Shown: positions 25,204 through 36,038, numbered from the stretch's first letter. The stretch: 64,000 bases of DNA from Geobacteraceae bacterium (GCA_009773645.1 WSYB01000008.1:79470-143469), one strand, 5' to 3'. Notes: generated from the sequence alone by a model not told the origin. Program-made: numbers and translations.

Positions 25204-26109
25204 ATGGCAAAGATAAACATCGGCGGCCAGGCGGTTATTGAAGGGGTGATGATGCGTGCACCCCGCTCCATGGCTATCGCAGTGCGGAGGCCGACTGGTG
25301 AAATAGTGGTCAAGAAGGACCTGGTGGTTCCCCTTTCAGAACGGTTCCCGGTGGTTAAACTTCCCATCCTGCGCGGCGCCGTTGCCCTCTTTTCATCACT
25401 CATCACCGGGATAAAGGCGCTCAACTTCTCCGCCAACGAGGCGATGGCCGAGGAGGAGGAGAAGGAGGAGATGAGTTCCTGGGCCATGGGGGGGACCATG
25501 GCGGTCGCCTTCGGCTTCGGCATTCTCCTTTTCTTTATCCTTCCACTGTACCTGACCAAGCTTCTGATTCCCCTTATCGGCACCTCAAACATCGTCTTCA
25601 ATCTGGTGGATGGAGTCATCCGGGTGGCGGTTTTTCTTCTCTACATCTGGTCCATATCCAGGATGGGGGATATCCAGCGCGTTTTTCAGTACCACGGGGC
25701 GGAACACAAGTCTATTTTCACTTTTGAAGCGGGGGAAGAATTGACCGTGGATAACGTGCGGAAATACAGCCGCCTCCATCCCCGTTGCGGCACCAGCTTT
25801 CTTTTGATTGTCATGCTGGTCAGCATCGTGGTTTTTTCCCTGATTCCCAAGCTGTGGCCTTTCTATATGAAGGCGGGGTCGAGGATTGTTCTCCTTCCCC
25901 TGATTGCGGGAATTTCCTATGAATTCCTCAAGTGGAGTGCCAAAAACGACCAGTCAAAGCTGGTGAAGCTTATTATTGCGCCGGGTCTGGCGCTGCAGAG
26001 GATGACCACCCGCGAGCCTGACGACGACCAGATCGAGGTGGCGATCCGTTCCATGCAGGAGGCGCTGGAGGTAAATGAGGGATACAGGGACGACCGCCTG
26101 GTGATTTGA
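25204..26109 (+). CDS. DUF1385 (YqhQ-like) membrane protein
   Basis: A 301-aa protein of the DUF1385/YqhQ family. The conserved N terminus INIGGQAVIEGVMMRAP is followed by membrane segments around 100-130 and 140-160. The central motif FQYHGAEHKSIFTFEAG and RLHPRCGTSFLLIVML follow, with two more helices around 205-250. Function is not established; the gene commonly lies next to prfA and rpmE, as here. The ATG at 25204 follows GAGGGG; an in-frame ATG five codons earlier lacks a site. Confidence 0.9.
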   Translation: MAKINIGGQAVIEGVMMRAPRSMAIAVRRPTGEIVVKKDLVVPLSERFPVVKLPILRGAVALFSSLITGIKALNFSANEAMAEEEEKEEMSSWAMGGTMAVAFGFGILLFFILPLYLTKLLIPLIGTSNIVFNLVDGVIRVAVFLLYIWSISRMGDIQRVFQYHGAEHKSIFTFEAGEELTVDNVRKYSRLHPRCGTSFLLIVMLVSIVVFSLIPKLWPFYMKAGSRIVLLPLIAGISYEFLKWSAKNDQSKLVKLIIAPGLALQRMTTREPDDDQIEVAIRSMQEALEVNEGYRDDRLVI

Positions 26110-26113
26110 AAAA

Positions 26114-26153
26114 CTATAGGACCCATAGGACTCATAAGTCCTATAGGTCCTAT
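26114..26153. repeat. Hairpin of CATAGGACC words
   Basis: CTATAGGACCCATAGGACT, CATA, AGTCCTATAGGTCCTAT: a nearly perfect hairpin of about 17 base pairs made from two tandem 9-base words. It shares GGACCCATAGGAC with 31637-31687. It lies 22 bases before prfA. Confidence 0.75.
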
Positions 26154-26175
26154 TTAATGCTAAGGGTTTACCGAT

Positions 26176-27243
26176 ATGTTTGAGAAGATCGAAGAACTGG
26201 AAAGGCGCTTTTCCGAGCTGGAGTCATTCCTGGCCGATCCCGCGGTGATTGCGAACCAGGCGGAGTTCCGGAAACTCTCCCGCGAGCATGCGGAGTTGAG
26301 CGGACTGGTGGAGGCGTACCGGCGCTACAGGAAGATCCTCATGGAAATCGCGGGCAACCGGGAGCTGCTGGCCGATCCGGATATGAAGGAGATGGCCGAG
26401 GATGAACTGAAAAGCCTCGATGCGGAAAAGGAACGCCTGGAGGGAGAGATCAGGCTCCTTCTCCTTCCCCGCGATCCCAATGACGACAAAAGCGTCATCC
26501 TGGAAATCCGCGCCGGTACCGGCGGTGACGAGTCGGCCCTGTTTGCCGGTGACCTGTTCCGCATGTATTCACGCTTTGCCGACACCAACCGCTGGCGGGT
26601 GGAGATTATTTCCGCATCCGAATCGGAGCGGGGGGGGTACAAGGAAATTGTCGCGTCCGTGGAAGGCACGGGGGTTTACGCCAAACTCAAGTATGAGTCG
26701 GGCACCCATCGGGTCCAGCGGGTACCGGAGACCGAGGCGCAGGGACGCATCCACACCAGCGCCTGCACGGTTGCCATCCTCCCCGAGGCCGAGGATATCG
26801 ACATCGACATCAACCCGGCCGACCTGAAGATCGATGTCTACCGTTCGTCGGGAGCTGGCGGCCAGCATGTCAACACGACCGATTCGGCGGTCCGGATCAC
26901 CCATCTTCCCACCGGCATAGTGGTGGCCTGCCAGGAGGAGCGGAGCCAGATCAAGAACCGCGCCAAGGCCATGAAAGTCCTGAAGTCAAGGATACTGGAC
27001 ATCATGCAGACCGAGCAGGCCGCCAAGATGGCTGCCGACCGGAAGCAGCAGGTGGGGAGCGGTGACCGGAGCGAGCGGATCCGCACTTACAACTTTCCCC
27101 AGGGGCGGCTGACCGACCACCGCATCGGGCTTACCCTTTATCGCCTTGATTCCATCATGGCCGGGGATATCGCCGAGATTGCCGATTCCCTGCGGACCTA
27201 CTATCAGATGGAGGCGCTCAAGCAGCAGAGTGAAGCAGCCTGA
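26176..27243 (+). CDS. prfA: Peptide chain release factor 1
   Basis: A 355-aa class I release factor for UAA and UAG. The peptidyl-tRNA hydrolysis motif GGQ is at 228-230 ([12 protein letters not shown]) and the stop-codon motif PxT is present as VPETEAQG (PET at 184-186), which separates RF1 from RF2 (SPF). Coiled N-terminal domain about 1-100. It overlaps prmC, whose product methylates the GGQ glutamine. Confidence 0.96.
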   Translation: MFEKIEELERRFSELESFLADPAVIANQAEFRKLSREHAELSGLVEAYRRYRKILMEIAGNRELLADPDMKEMAEDELKSLDAEKERLEGEIRLLLLPRDPNDDKSVILEIRAGTGGDESALFAGDLFRMYSRFADTNRWRVEIISASESERGGYKEIVASVEGTGVYAKLKYESGTHRVQRVPETEAQGRIHTSACTVAILPEAEDIDIDINPADLKIDVYRSSGAGGQHVNTTDSAVRITHLPTGIVVACQEERSQIKNRAKAMKVLKSRILDIMQTEQAAKMAADRKQQVGSGDRSERIRTYNFPQGRLTDHRIGLTLYRLDSIMAGDIAEIADSLRTYYQMEALKQQSEAA

Positions 27244-28090
27244 TAAAGAAACCTGGACGATCCTCAAGGTCCTCGAATGGACGAAGGGATACCTGGCGGA
27301 AAAGGGGGTGGAGAACGCCCGGCTGGAGGCCGAGTGGATGCTCTGCGCGGCCCTTGGTCTTGACCGGGTAGGCCTTTACGTCAATTTTGACAAACCCCTG
27401 ACCGATAAGGAGCTGGCTGCCTACCGTGCGATGGTGACCAGACGTGCCAAACGCGAACCGCTCCAGTATATTCTCGGTTCTCAGGAGTTCATGGGGCTTG
27501 AGTTCACGGTCACACCCGCGGTTCTGATCCCCCGCCACGACACCGAGGTCCTGGTGGAGGAAGCCATGAAACGGTGCCAAAGGGGAGGAAAGGTTCTGGA
27601 TGTCGGGGTGGGGAGCGGCTGTATCGCCGTTGTCCTGGCCAAGAATCTGCCGGGCGCCGAGATATTCGGCGTGGAGCAATCTCACCAGGCACTGGAACTT
27701 GCCGTGGGAAATACCGAACGCAACGGCGTTGTTGTCAAGCTGGTCTTTGGTTCGCTCTTTGAACCGTTCATAGACCAAAAGTTTGATCTGATCGTTTCCA
27801 ATCCACCCTATATCCCGACGGCCGATTTGGCCCTGCTCCAGCCGGAGGTGCGGGATTACGAGCCGTGGTCCGCCCTTGACGGGGGAGCCGACGGCCTTGA
27901 CTTTTACCGCCGAATCATCCCTGCTGCCCCGGATCACCTGACCCATGGCGGCTGGCTCCTCTTTGAGGTGGGCATCGGCCAGTGGCCGCAGGTGCTGGAG
28001 CTATTCGAAAAAACCGGTTGCTTTACCGAGCTCTTTACGGTGAAAGACCCTGGCGGAATTGAGCGAGTGGTCGGAGGAAGAATCGTGTAG
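27230..28090 (+). CDS. prmC: Release factor glutamine methyltransferase
   Basis: A 286-aa SAM-dependent methyltransferase that modifies the GGQ glutamine of release factors. The SAM-binding motif is [17 protein letters not shown] and the catalytic motif SNPPYIP. I propose GTG at 27230, inside the last 14 bases of prfA; in-frame ATG starts farther upstream lie inside prfA and add unrelated residues. The pairing with prfA is the classical order. Confidence 0.92.
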   Translation: MKQPDKETWTILKVLEWTKGYLAEKGVENARLEAEWMLCAALGLDRVGLYVNFDKPLTDKELAAYRAMVTRRAKREPLQYILGSQEFMGLEFTVTPAVLIPRHDTEVLVEEAMKRCQRGGKVLDVGVGSGCIAVVLAKNLPGAEIFGVEQSHQALELAVGNTERNGVVVKLVFGSLFEPFIDQKFDLIVSNPPYIPTADLALLQPEVRDYEPWSALDGGADGLDFYRRIIPAAPDHLTHGGWLLFEVGIGQWPQVLELFEKTGCFTELFTVKDPGGIERVVGGRIV

Positions 28091-28113
28091 GGGCGAGGCT
28101 GCCTCGCCCCTGC
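28087..28113. repeat. Single-hairpin GTAGGGGC element after prmC
   Basis: GTAGGGGCGAGGCTGCCTCG followed by CCCCTGC. A short perfect hairpin that includes the prmC stop codon (TAG). Confidence 0.65.
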
Positions 28114-28138
28114 AAAAACGTACGAAAGAGGCACTGCA

Positions 28139-29392
28139 TTGGACAAACTGATTATAAAAGGTGGGAAAAAGCTCGCCGGTGATGTCACCATAAGCGGGTC
28201 GAAAAACGCCTCCCTCCCCATCTTCATATCGACCATCCTGGCTCCAGGTCGGCACGAGATCAGCAACGTCCCCTTCTTGCGCGACATCAACACCACCATC
28301 AAGGTCCTGGAAACCCTCGGCGCGGTGGTGGAGGGGAAGGGCAACGTGGTCGGGATCGATACCGGTAAGGTCAACAACCACGAGGCCACCTACGAACTGG
28401 TCAAGACCATGCGCGCCTCGGTGCTGGTCCTCGGCCCGCTGCTCGCCAGGCTCGGAAGGGCAAGGGTGTCGCTTCCCGGCGGCTGCGCCATAGGCGCCCG
28501 ACCCATTAACCTCCACCTCAAGGGGCTGGCGGCTATGGGGGCTGATATCAACCTCACTCACGGCTATGTGGAGGCCAGGGCCAAACGTCTCAAGGGGGCG
28601 CGGATTAACTTCGACATCTCCACGGTGGGGGGGACCGAGCATCTGATGATGGCGGCCGCCTTGGCCCGCGGAGAGACGATTCTGGAGAACGCGGCCCGCG
28701 AGCCGGAAATCGTCGACCTGGCGTTGGTTCTCAACAACATGGGGGCCAAGATCGAGGGAGCGGGGACCGATACCATCCGCATCACCGGCGTGAAAGAGCT
28801 GGGACCGGTCAGCCACCGGGTGATGCCGGACCGGATCGAGGCCGGCACCTTCATGATCGCGGCAGCCATCACCGGCGGGGAAGTCAGGATAAAAGCGATG
28901 CAGCTGGAGCACCTGGATGCGCTGGTTTTCAAGCTTCAGGACGCCGGGGTGGAGATCGTCAACAAGGACAACGTGGTGCGGGTCAAGGGACCGCGTAAGA
29001 TCAAGAGCGTTAACATCAAGACGCGCCCCTATCCGGGCTTCCCGACCGATATGCAGGCCCAGTTCATGGCCCTCATGAGCCGGGCCGATGGGGCAAGCGT
29101 CATCAGCGAAAACATCTTCGAGAACCGCTTCATGCACGTATCGGAGCTGCTCCGCTTCGGCGCCGACATTGTTGTCGAGGGGAACTCCGCCACGGTCAAG
29201 GGGGTGAGAAAGCTCTCCGGCGCCCCGGTTATGGCCACCGACCTGCGCGCCTCTGCGTCATTGATCCTGGCCGGCCTGGCCGCAGACAACACCACGGAGG
29301 TTTCCCGCATCTACCACCTGGACCGGGGGTATGAGGCCATAGAGAAGAAGCTGGCGGGGCTGGGGGCGGACATCGTGCGGGTGAAGGAATGA
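28139..29392 (+). CDS. murA: UDP-N-acetylglucosamine 1-carboxyvinyltransferase
   Basis: First committed step of peptidoglycan synthesis: adds enolpyruvate from PEP to UDP-GlcNAc in the cytoplasm. At 417 aa it has the normal length. The catalytic cysteine that fosfomycin alkylates is present ([12 protein letters not shown], Cys116). Start is a TTG at 28139 with GAAAGAGG eight bases upstream; it gives the family N terminus MDKLIIKGG, so the rare start codon is likely real. It precedes the his operon with only a repeat element between. Confidence 0.95.
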   Translation: MDKLIIKGGKKLAGDVTISGSKNASLPIFISTILAPGRHEISNVPFLRDINTTIKVLETLGAVVEGKGNVVGIDTGKVNNHEATYELVKTMRASVLVLGPLLARLGRARVSLPGGCAIGARPINLHLKGLAAMGADINLTHGYVEARAKRLKGARINFDISTVGGTEHLMMAAALARGETILENAAREPEIVDLALVLNNMGAKIEGAGTDTIRITGVKELGPVSHRVMPDRIEAGTFMIAAAITGGEVRIKAMQLEHLDALVFKLQDAGVEIVNKDNVVRVKGPRKIKSVNIKTRPYPGFPTDMQAQFMALMSRADGASVISENIFENRFMHVSELLRFGADIVVEGNSATVKGVRKLSGAPVMATDLRASASLILAGLAADNTTEVSRIYHLDRGYEAIEKKLAGLGADIVRVKE

Positions 29393-29396
29393 TTGT

Positions 29397-29443
29397 GTAG
29401 GGGCGCGGTTACCGCGCCCAGGGCGGGGAAACCCCGCCCCTAC
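29397..29443. repeat. Full two-hairpin GTAGGGGC element between murA and hisG
   Basis: GTAGGGGCGCGGTTACCGCG (hairpin 1), then GGGCGGGGAAACCCCGCCC and CTAC (hairpin 2). The outer ends GTAGGGGC and GCCCCTAC are themselves inverted repeats. It ends 10 bases before the hisG start. Confidence 0.75.
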
Positions 29444-29453
29444 AAAGGAATTT

Positions 29454-30092
29454 ATGACCGATTTCATCACAATAGCCATACCGAAGGGGCGCATCCTCCA
29501 GGAATCCGTTGACCTCTTCAGGAAGATCGGGATCGATTGCCAGGAACTCCTCTCCGACACGCGAAAGCTGATCTTCGAGAACCCGTCGCAAAAGATGCGC
29601 TATATGATCGTGCGGGCCACCGATGTCCCGACTTACGTGGAATACGGCTGCGCCGACCTGGGGATCGTGGGGAAGGACACCTTGCTCGAGCAGGAGAAGG
29701 ACCTGTACGAGCCCCTCGACCTCAAGTTCGGCTACTGCCGTTTGATGGTGGCGGAGCCGGCCGAGCTCTCCCGCGACGACGACCCCGCAAGCTGGTCCAA
29801 CATCCGCATTGCCACCAAGTACCCGAACATCACCGAAAGGTACTTTGCCGGCAAGGGGGTGCAGGTGGAGATCATCAAGCTCTATGGCTCCATCGAGCTG
29901 GCTCCCCTCGTGGGGCTCTCGGAACGGATCGTGGACCTCGTCTCCACCGGCGAGACCCTCAGGCAGAATGGTCTGGTGGAGGTGGAGTCCATCGCCGAGA
30001 TCACCACGCGCCTCATTGTCAACCGGGCAAGCCTGAAGACGAAGTACAAGAGAATCACGGAGATCATCGAGGGGCTGGAAAAGCACGTCTAA
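29454..30092 (+). CDS. hisG: ATP phosphoribosyltransferase, short form
   Basis: First step of histidine synthesis, joining ATP and PRPP. The 212-aa length and the end at ITEIIEGLEKHV show the short form, which lacks the C-terminal regulatory domain and normally works with HisZ. No hisZ is in this window. Motifs: IAIPKGRILQES at the N terminus, YGCADLGIVGKD, and the PRPP site LVSTGETLRQNGL. AAAGGAA stands before the ATG. First gene of hisGDCBHAF. Confidence 0.95.
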   Translation: MTDFITIAIPKGRILQESVDLFRKIGIDCQELLSDTRKLIFENPSQKMRYMIVRATDVPTYVEYGCADLGIVGKDTLLEQEKDLYEPLDLKFGYCRLMVAEPAELSRDDDPASWSNIRIATKYPNITERYFAGKGVQVEIIKLYGSIELAPLVGLSERIVDLVSTGETLRQNGLVEVESIAEITTRLIVNRASLKTKYKRITEIIEGLEKHV

Positions 30093-30100
30093 AGTATTTT

Positions 30101-30252
30101 ACGCCACAGTCACAGAGGACTTTGAGAAAGGCTAAAAGACGATGGCACACGGAAAAGGCGGAAAAATCGGATAAAGTCGGATCAAAACTTGTTTTTGTTT
30201 TAAAGCTATTTAATCCGCCTTTTCAGATTTGATCCGTGTCCCATTCAAGTTT
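30101..30252. repeat. hisG-hisD gap with imperfect inverted words
   Basis: The 236-base gap carries CACAGTCACAGAGG and ACACGGAAAAGGCGG on the left and TAATCCGCCTTTTCAG, GATCCGTGTCCCAT on the right. An imperfect stem can form around an AT-rich centre. The words belong to the CACAGAG/CACGGA family also seen at 10911-11033 and 34115-34223. Confidence 0.5.
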
Positions 30253-30328
30253 TACAGTTTTCTCCGTGCGGAGCGCTTCGGCGCGCAAGCGTGTCACCGT
30301 GTCTGGCAGAAATTGATGAGGTCATGGG

Positions 30329-31630
30329 ATGAAATTCCTCGATATAAACGACAAGGATTTTGACAGGAAGTTTGCCGCCATCCTCGCCCGGGGCGAGGAG
30401 ACCGGCAAGGAAGTCGAGCAGGTGGTCCAGGGAATTATAGCCGATATCCGTAAACGGGGGGATGAGGCGCTTCTGGAGTACACGCACCGCTTCGACCGGC
30501 TTGACATCGATGCAGGTGGGCTGCAGATCAAGGAAGCGGAGATCGAGCGGGCCTTTGCCAAGGTCCTGGAGCAGGATATCGAGGCCTTGAAACTGGCGGT
30601 GGAGCGGGTTGCACGCTTTCATGAAAAGCAGAAACAGGAGACCTGGCTTTCCACCGACGAGGAGGATATTCTGCTCGGTCAGATGGTCACCCCCCTTTCG
30701 AGGGTCGGCATCTACGTTCCAGGCGGCAAGGCAAGCTATCCCTCCAGCGTCATCATGAACGCCGTGCCTGCCCGGGTTGCCGGCGTGGGAGAAGTAGTCA
30801 TGGTCGTTCCCACCCCTGGCGGGGAGATCAATTCCCACGTACTGGTGGCGGCCCGACTTTCCGGGGTGGACAGAATCTTCCGCATCGGCGGAGCCCAGGC
30901 GGTGGCGGCCCTGGCCTACGGAACCGGCACCATCCCGAAAGTGGACAAGATCACCGGTCCCGGCAATATCTATGTAGCAACGGCCAAGAAACTGGTCTTC
31001 GGCCAGGTGGGGATCGACATGATCGCGGGTCCCTCCGAGATCCTCGTCATCAACGACGGGAGCGGCAATCCGGCCCACATCGCTGCCGATCTCCTCTCCC
31101 AGGCTGAGCACGATGAGCTGGCTTCGTCCATACTCATCACCACCGACCGCGGCTTCGGTGAACAGGTCGCCGCTGAGGTGGAGCGGCAGCTCAAGGAGCT
31201 GAAACGGGAGGCGATAGCCCGCAAGTCGTGGGATGCATTCGGCGCCGTGATTGTGGCCGGGACCCTGGACGAGGCCATCGACTTTTCCAATCGCATTGCG
31301 CCGGAGCATCTGGAACTGGCGGTCACTTCGCCGTTTGACATCCTGCCGCGGATCAAAAACGCCGGCGCCGTCTTCCTTGGGCACTTTACCCCCGAGGCTG
31401 CCGGTGATTACCTGGCCGGCCCCAACCACACCCTCCCCACCGGCGGGACCGCCCGCTTCTTCTCTCCCCTGTCGGTGGACGACTTTGTCAAGAAGTCGTC
31501 GATTGTCTGCTTTTCAGAGGCGGGACTTAACAGGCTGGGGAGTGACATCGTGCGGATCGCCGAACTGGAGGGGCTGGAGGCGCACGGCAAGTCGGTGAGC
31601 ATAAGACTAGGAAAGGTGAAAAACGAATAG
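30329..31630 (+). CDS. hisD: Histidinol dehydrogenase
   Basis: Catalyses the last two oxidations, histidinol to histidine, with NAD and a zinc ion. The 433-aa protein has the expected length; motifs include YVPGGKASYPSSVIMNAVPA, the signature AGPSEILVINDGS and AEHDELASSILIT with zinc-binding residues. Start at 30329 lies after AGGTC with modest ribosome-binding strength. Confidence 0.96.
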   Translation: MKFLDINDKDFDRKFAAILARGEETGKEVEQVVQGIIADIRKRGDEALLEYTHRFDRLDIDAGGLQIKEAEIERAFAKVLEQDIEALKLAVERVARFHEKQKQETWLSTDEEDILLGQMVTPLSRVGIYVPGGKASYPSSVIMNAVPARVAGVGEVVMVVPTPGGEINSHVLVAARLSGVDRIFRIGGAQAVAALAYGTGTIPKVDKITGPGNIYVATAKKLVFGQVGIDMIAGPSEILVINDGSGNPAHIAADLLSQAEHDELASSILITTDRGFGEQVAAEVERQLKELKREAIARKSWDAFGAVIVAGTLDEAIDFSNRIAPEHLELAVTSPFDILPRIKNAGAVFLGHFTPEAAGDYLAGPNHTLPTGGTARFFSPLSVDDFVKKSSIVCFSEAGLNRLGSDIVRIAELEGLEAHGKSVSIRLGKVKNE

Positions 31631-31636
31631 GTCTTC

Positions 31637-31687
31637 GTATGTCTTATGGGACTTATGGGACCCATAGGACTTATAGGACATATAGGT
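31637..31687. repeat. Tandem 9-base words (ACTTATGGG/ACCCATAGG) between hisD and hisC
   Basis: Five degenerate 9-base units in a row: ACTTATGGG-like, ACCCATAGG, ACTTATAGG, ACATATAGG. The first units pair with the later ones as a hairpin. It shares a 13-base string with the element before prfA. Confidence 0.7.
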
Positions 31688-31694
31688 TTTTTAA

Positions 31695-32747
31695 ATGATC
31701 CCACTTCGACCTAACATCGCAAATATGAAGGGGTACGTCCCCGGTTTCCAGCCACCTGACCTCGCCGCCTGGATCAAGCTGAACACCAATGAGAACCCCT
31801 ACCCGCCGTCGCCGGAGGTAGTCAAGGCCATCCTGGCGGAGCTGGGGCCGGACGGCGCCAGTCTGCGCATCTATCCGAGCGCCTCCAGCCAGAAGCTTCG
31901 CGAGGTGGCAGGCGAGCTGTACGGCTTTGACCCCTCCTGGGTCATCATGGCCAACGGCTCCGATGAGGTGCTGAACAACCTGATCCGCGCCTTTGCTGGC
32001 GAGGGGGAGGAGGTCGGCTATGTGCATCCTTCCTACTCCTACTACGCCACCCTGGCGGAGGTCCAGGGGGCGCGGGTGCGTACCTTCGGCCTGACGAACG
32101 ATTTCCGGATTGCCGGTTTTACGGACCGTTACGCGGGGAAGGTTTTCTTCCTCACTACTCCCAACGCCCCCCTCGGTCCGGCCTTTCCCCTCGAGTACAT
32201 CGAGGAACTGGCCGGACGCTGCGGCGGCATGCTGGTGCTTGATGAGACCTATGCCGATTTTGCCGGCTCCAGCGCTCTGGCGCTGGTGAAGAAGTACGAG
32301 AACGTGGTGGTGACCAGGACCCTCTCTAAGAGTTACTCCCTGGCCGGGATGCGGCTCGGGTTCGCCATTGCCCGGCCGGAAGTGATCGGGGCACTGGACA
32401 AGATCCGCGATCACTACAACCTGGACCGTTTGGCCCAGGCTGCCTGCGTGGCGGCGCTCCGTGACCAGGCGTATTTCCGCGAATGCACCGGGAAGATCTG
32501 CGCCACGCGGGAATGGTTCACTGCCGGGCTGCGCGCTAGTGGTTACGACGTCATCCCTTCCCAGGGGAACTTCGTCTTCGCTTCGCCGCCCGATCGGAAC
32601 GGCAAAAGGGTCTATGACCGGTTGTTCGAGCGGAAGATATTGGTCCGTCATTTTTCCGATCCGCTCCTGGCACATGGCCTGCGCATCTCCATCGGCACGC
32701 AGGAAGAGATGGATAGAACCCTGGCGGCAATACAGGAAATCGGCTAA
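31695..32747 (+). CDS. hisC: Histidinol-phosphate aminotransferase
   Basis: A 350-aa PLP enzyme of fold type I that makes histidinol phosphate from imidazole acetol phosphate. It has the N-terminal [12 protein letters not shown], the aspartate motif VLDETYADF and the PLP lysine in [16 protein letters not shown]. Length and order in the operon fit HisC rather than a general aminotransferase. Confidence 0.95.
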   Translation: MIPLRPNIANMKGYVPGFQPPDLAAWIKLNTNENPYPPSPEVVKAILAELGPDGASLRIYPSASSQKLREVAGELYGFDPSWVIMANGSDEVLNNLIRAFAGEGEEVGYVHPSYSYYATLAEVQGARVRTFGLTNDFRIAGFTDRYAGKVFFLTTPNAPLGPAFPLEYIEELAGRCGGMLVLDETYADFAGSSALALVKKYENVVVTRTLSKSYSLAGMRLGFAIARPEVIGALDKIRDHYNLDRLAQAACVAALRDQAYFRECTGKICATREWFTAGLRASGYDVIPSQGNFVFASPPDRNGKRVYDRLFERKILVRHFSDPLLAHGLRISIGTQEEMDRTLAAIQEIG

Positions 32748-32756
32748 GATCGGTTA

Positions 32757-32786
32757 AAAGTTTAACATTGAACCTTGAACATATTA
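32757..32786. repeat. Short AACATTGAACCTTGAAC word repeat between hisC and hisB
   Basis: TTTAACATTGAACCTTGAAC is a short copy of the word family at 11970-12047 and 15019-15085. No full hairpin is visible here. Confidence 0.5.
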
Positions 32787-32800
32787 ATTTGGAGGTTGCC

Positions 32801-33388
32801 ATGTCCCGCAAGGTCTCAATCGAACGCATTACGAAGGAAACCCAGATCAAGCTCTCCCTCACCATCGATGGTAAAGGGGAGGCGAAAATCTGCACGTCGG
32901 TGCCGTTCCTGGACCACATGCTGAATCTCTTTGCCCGCCACGGCCTGTTTGACCTGGAGGTGGAGGCCAAAGGGGACATTGACATCGATTTCCACCACAC
33001 GGTGGAGGATATCGGCATTGTCCTGGGGGATGCGTTCAAAAAGGCCCTGGGAGATAAAATGGGGATTCGCCGTTACGGCCAGGCCTCCGTTCCCATGGAT
33101 GAGACCTTGGCGAGCGTGGCGGTTGACCTCTCCGGACGTCCCTACCTGGTATACAACGTGCGCCTTCCCAAGGTGAAAATCGGGGAGTTCGACGTGGAGC
33201 TGGTGAGGGAGTTTTTCCAGGCATTGGTCAACAACTGCGGGGCGAATCTCCACGTGAATGTCATGTACGGCGAGAACGTCCATCACATTGTGGAGGCCTG
33301 TTTCAAGGCCGCGGCCCGCGCCCTGGATCAGGCGACCCAGGTGGACGCGCGGATTAAAGGGGTCATGTCGACCAAGGGGAAATTGTAA
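32801..33388 (+). CDS. hisB: Imidazoleglycerol-phosphate dehydratase
   Basis: A 195-aa monofunctional IGP dehydratase, without the phosphatase domain that is fused to it in E. coli. Manganese-binding His motifs are visible: [13 protein letters not shown] and [18 protein letters not shown] at 32801 follows GGAGG at six bases; a longer frame from 32768 lies in the repeat and is not supported. Histidinol phosphatase is not encoded in this stretch. Confidence 0.95.
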   Translation: MSRKVSIERITKETQIKLSLTIDGKGEAKICTSVPFLDHMLNLFARHGLFDLEVEAKGDIDIDFHHTVEDIGIVLGDAFKKALGDKMGIRRYGQASVPMDETLASVAVDLSGRPYLVYNVRLPKVKIGEFDVELVREFFQALVNNCGANLHVNVMYGENVHHIVEACFKAAARALDQATQVDARIKGVMSTKGKL

Positions 33389-33391
33389 TAA

Positions 33392-33470
33392 CTCGTGAGG
33401 AGTGAGGCGTGAGGGGTGAGGCGTTTGATTTTAAAGCTTTACTCCTCACTCCTCACCCTTCACGCCTCAC
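33392..33470. repeat. Hairpin of GTGAGGC/GTGAGGA words between hisB and hisH
   Basis: Four tandem heptamers (GTGAGGAGTGAGGCGTGAGG and onward), an AT-rich loop with TTTTAAAGCTTT, then CTCCTCACTCCTCACCC and ACGCCTCAC. The arms are largely complementary, so a stem of about 28 pairs can form. Confidence 0.75.
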
Positions 33471-33482
33471 AAGGGCTTACGA

Positions 33483-34109
33483 ATGATAGCGATTATAGAT
33501 TACGGCATGGGAAACCTCCGTTCGGTCCAGAAAGGGTTTGAGCGGGTCGGTTTCGAGGCGGTCGTCACCGCTGACCCGAAGGTGGTGCTGGCGGCGGACA
33601 AGATCGTCCTCCCCGGGGTCGGGGCGTTTCCCGATTGCTTGAGAAATCTGGAGCAGGGGGGGTTCGTGGAGCCGATCCTCAGGGTGATCGATGAGGGGCG
33701 CCCGTTTCTCGGCATCTGTCTCGGCCTGCAGCTTCTCTTTACCGAGAGCGAGGAGTTTGGACTGCACAAGGGACTTGACGTTATCCCCGGCCGGGTGGTC
33801 CGCTTTCCCGAAGGGATGGAGGAGAGGGGTGAGGAACTGAAGGTTCCCCACATGGGGTGGAACCAGCTCTCCATCCGGCGCTCCCCTCCCGCCTTTGCCG
33901 GGCTCGAAGAGGGGGACAATTTTTATTTCGTCCATTCGTATTACGTCAAGCCCGAGGATGAGGCGGTGGTGGCCGCCACTACCGGTTACGGCATCGAATT
34001 CTGCTCGGCAATCTGGAAGGACAACATCGTTGCCACCCAGTTCCACCCGGAGAAGTCCCAGGAGAAGGGGCTGCGGATTTTGAAGAATTTCGGTGAATTA
34101 AAGGCATAA
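33483..34109 (+). CDS. hisH: Imidazole glycerol phosphate synthase, glutaminase subunit
   Basis: A 208-aa class I glutamine amidotransferase that supplies ammonia to HisF. The catalytic Cys lies in GICLGLQLLF, and the His-Glu pair in QFHPEKSQEKG. The N terminus IAIIDYGMGNLRSVQKGFE is typical. Works as a heterodimer with HisF, encoded two genes downstream. Confidence 0.95.
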   Translation: MIAIIDYGMGNLRSVQKGFERVGFEAVVTADPKVVLAADKIVLPGVGAFPDCLRNLEQGGFVEPILRVIDEGRPFLGICLGLQLLFTESEEFGLHKGLDVIPGRVVRFPEGMEERGEELKVPHMGWNQLSIRRSPPAFAGLEEGDNFYFVHSYYVKPEDEAVVAATTGYGIEFCSAIWKDNIVATQFHPEKSQEKGLRILKNFGELKA

Positions 34110-34114
34110 ACCTG

Positions 34115-34223
34115 CCACGGAGACACAGAGACACGGAGAAAGGCAAAACCCAAAAACTCTTTTTAAGGTTTTAAAATCTAAAAAGGCTTTAAGGTTCGCT
34201 CCATGTCTCTGTGTCTCTGTGGC
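34115..34223. repeat. Inverted CACGGAGACACAGAGACAC repeat between hisH and hisA
   Basis: CCACGGAGACACAGAGACAC and the right arm CATGTCTCTGTGTCTCTGTG are complementary over nearly 20 bases, enclosing about 70 AT-rich bases with further symmetry (TTTTTAAGG, CTAAAAAGG). Confidence 0.75.
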
Positions 34224-34241
34224 GGAAGTGAAAGGAATAAA

Positions 34242-34973
34242 ATGATAGTCATTCCCGCCATCGATCTGAAGGATGGAAAATGCGTCCGTCTGGAGCAAGG
34301 GCTCATGGAGAGGGACACGGTCTTCTGCGACAACCCGGCCGAGCAGGCGCTGGAGTGGGAGCGGCAGGGGGCGGAGCTCCTTCATATCGTCGACCTGGAC
34401 GGCGCCTTTGCAGGGGTTCCCCGAAACCGCTCTTCCATCGAGGCGATTGTGGGGGCGGTGCGGATTCCGACCCAGCTTGGCGGCGGCATCCGCGACATCG
34501 TTACAATTCGTGCGTACCTGGACCTGGGGCTCTCCCGCGTAATCTTAGGTACGGCGGCCCAGAGAAATCCTTCCCTCGTGGAAGAGGCCTGCCGGCTTTT
34601 CCCGGACAGGATTGTGGTCGGCATCGACGCAAAAAACGGGATGGTGGCGGTGCAGGGGTGGGCCGAGGTGACCGATGTCCGCGCCGTGGACCTGGCGAAA
34701 AAGTTCGAGGACTTCGGCGTGGCGGCCGTTATTTACACCGATATCAGCCGTGACGGCATGATGCAGGGGCCGAACATCGAAGCGACCATGGCGCTTGCCG
34801 AGGCGGTCCGCATTCCGGTCATCGCTTCCGGTGGGGTGTCGTCTCTGAAAGACATTGAAAATCTGATGACCATCGAAGCGAGCGGGGTGATCGGGGTGAT
34901 CACCGGCAAGGCGGTTTACACCGGGGCGATCAGGCTTGCCGAGGCGGTGGCGCTGACTAAGAAAATCAGGTAG
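34242..34973 (+). CDS. hisA: ProFAR isomerase
   Basis: A 243-aa TIM barrel that opens the ribose ring of ProFAR. It has the catalytic Asp in [18 protein letters not shown] (Asp8), [10 protein letters not shown], the second Asp in [15 protein letters not shown] and the phosphate loop [12 protein letters not shown] at 34242 follows AAAGGAA; the frame is open upstream to 34203 but only through the repeat. Confidence 0.95.
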   Translation: MIVIPAIDLKDGKCVRLEQGLMERDTVFCDNPAEQALEWERQGAELLHIVDLDGAFAGVPRNRSSIEAIVGAVRIPTQLGGGIRDIVTIRAYLDLGLSRVILGTAAQRNPSLVEEACRLFPDRIVVGIDAKNGMVAVQGWAEVTDVRAVDLAKKFEDFGVAAVIYTDISRDGMMQGPNIEATMALAEAVRIPVIASGGVSSLKDIENLMTIEASGVIGVITGKAVYTGAIRLAEAVALTKKIR

Positions 34974-35058
34974 GGGCAGAGGTAAAGGCGAAGATTTGGC
35001 CTAAGCGCTTTTTCTCTCCCTCTACCTTAACTTGTACCTGTGAATTCGGAGAATTCAC

Positions 35059-35820
<762 letters not shown>

Positions 35821-35868
35821 GGTCCGAGGAACGAGGTTCGAGAACGAGGAATGAGGTTCGGGAGAGGT
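35821..35868. repeat. ACGAGGTTCGAG word repeat after hisF
   Basis: Tandem degenerate words CCGAGGAACGAGGTTCGAG, AACGAGGAATGAGGTTCG. Same family as 626-694 and 7153-7187. It starts directly at the hisF stop codon. Confidence 0.6.
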
Positions 35869-35939
35869 ACTCCGGCGATGCAAAGCCCCCAGTCCAGTCA
35901 AAACTGGATAAAGGGGTTGTCATAATATACACACAAGAG

Positions 35940-35971
35940 AAGCCCATCCTTCCGGGGATGGGCTTTTTTTC
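35940..35971 (+). terminator. Terminator downstream of hisF
   Basis: AAGCCCATCC and GGATGGGCTT form a 10-base stem with a six-base loop, followed by a run of T. It separates the his operon from the accessory block. Between the repeat and this hairpin lies another stem-loop (CCCC-TCCAGT...ACTGGA-GGGG) of unknown role. Confidence 0.8.
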
Positions 35972-36009
35972 GGCTTATGGCATTCGGAATTGTGATCATG
36001 ATTTCACCT

Positions 36010-36038
36010 TTGACAAGAATGTGCAGCGGATATATATT
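36010..36038 (+). promoter_or_regulatory. Sigma-70 promoter reading into the cassette array
   Basis: TTGACA (36010-36015), 17-base spacer, TATATT (36033-36038). It points toward the accessory genes, about 260 bases before the first one. The sequence between (36039-36235) is very AT-rich and has no gene. Confidence 0.6.

Noticed and set aside
35868..35925. GATGCAAAGCCCCCAG resembling part of a GEMM (cyclic dinucleotide) riboswitch before a terminator
   Set aside because: The first conserved half of the aptamer (GGCAAACC-like strand) is missing; upstream is a word repeat. Only a short core fits, so I do not call a riboswitch. A covariance-model search would settle it.
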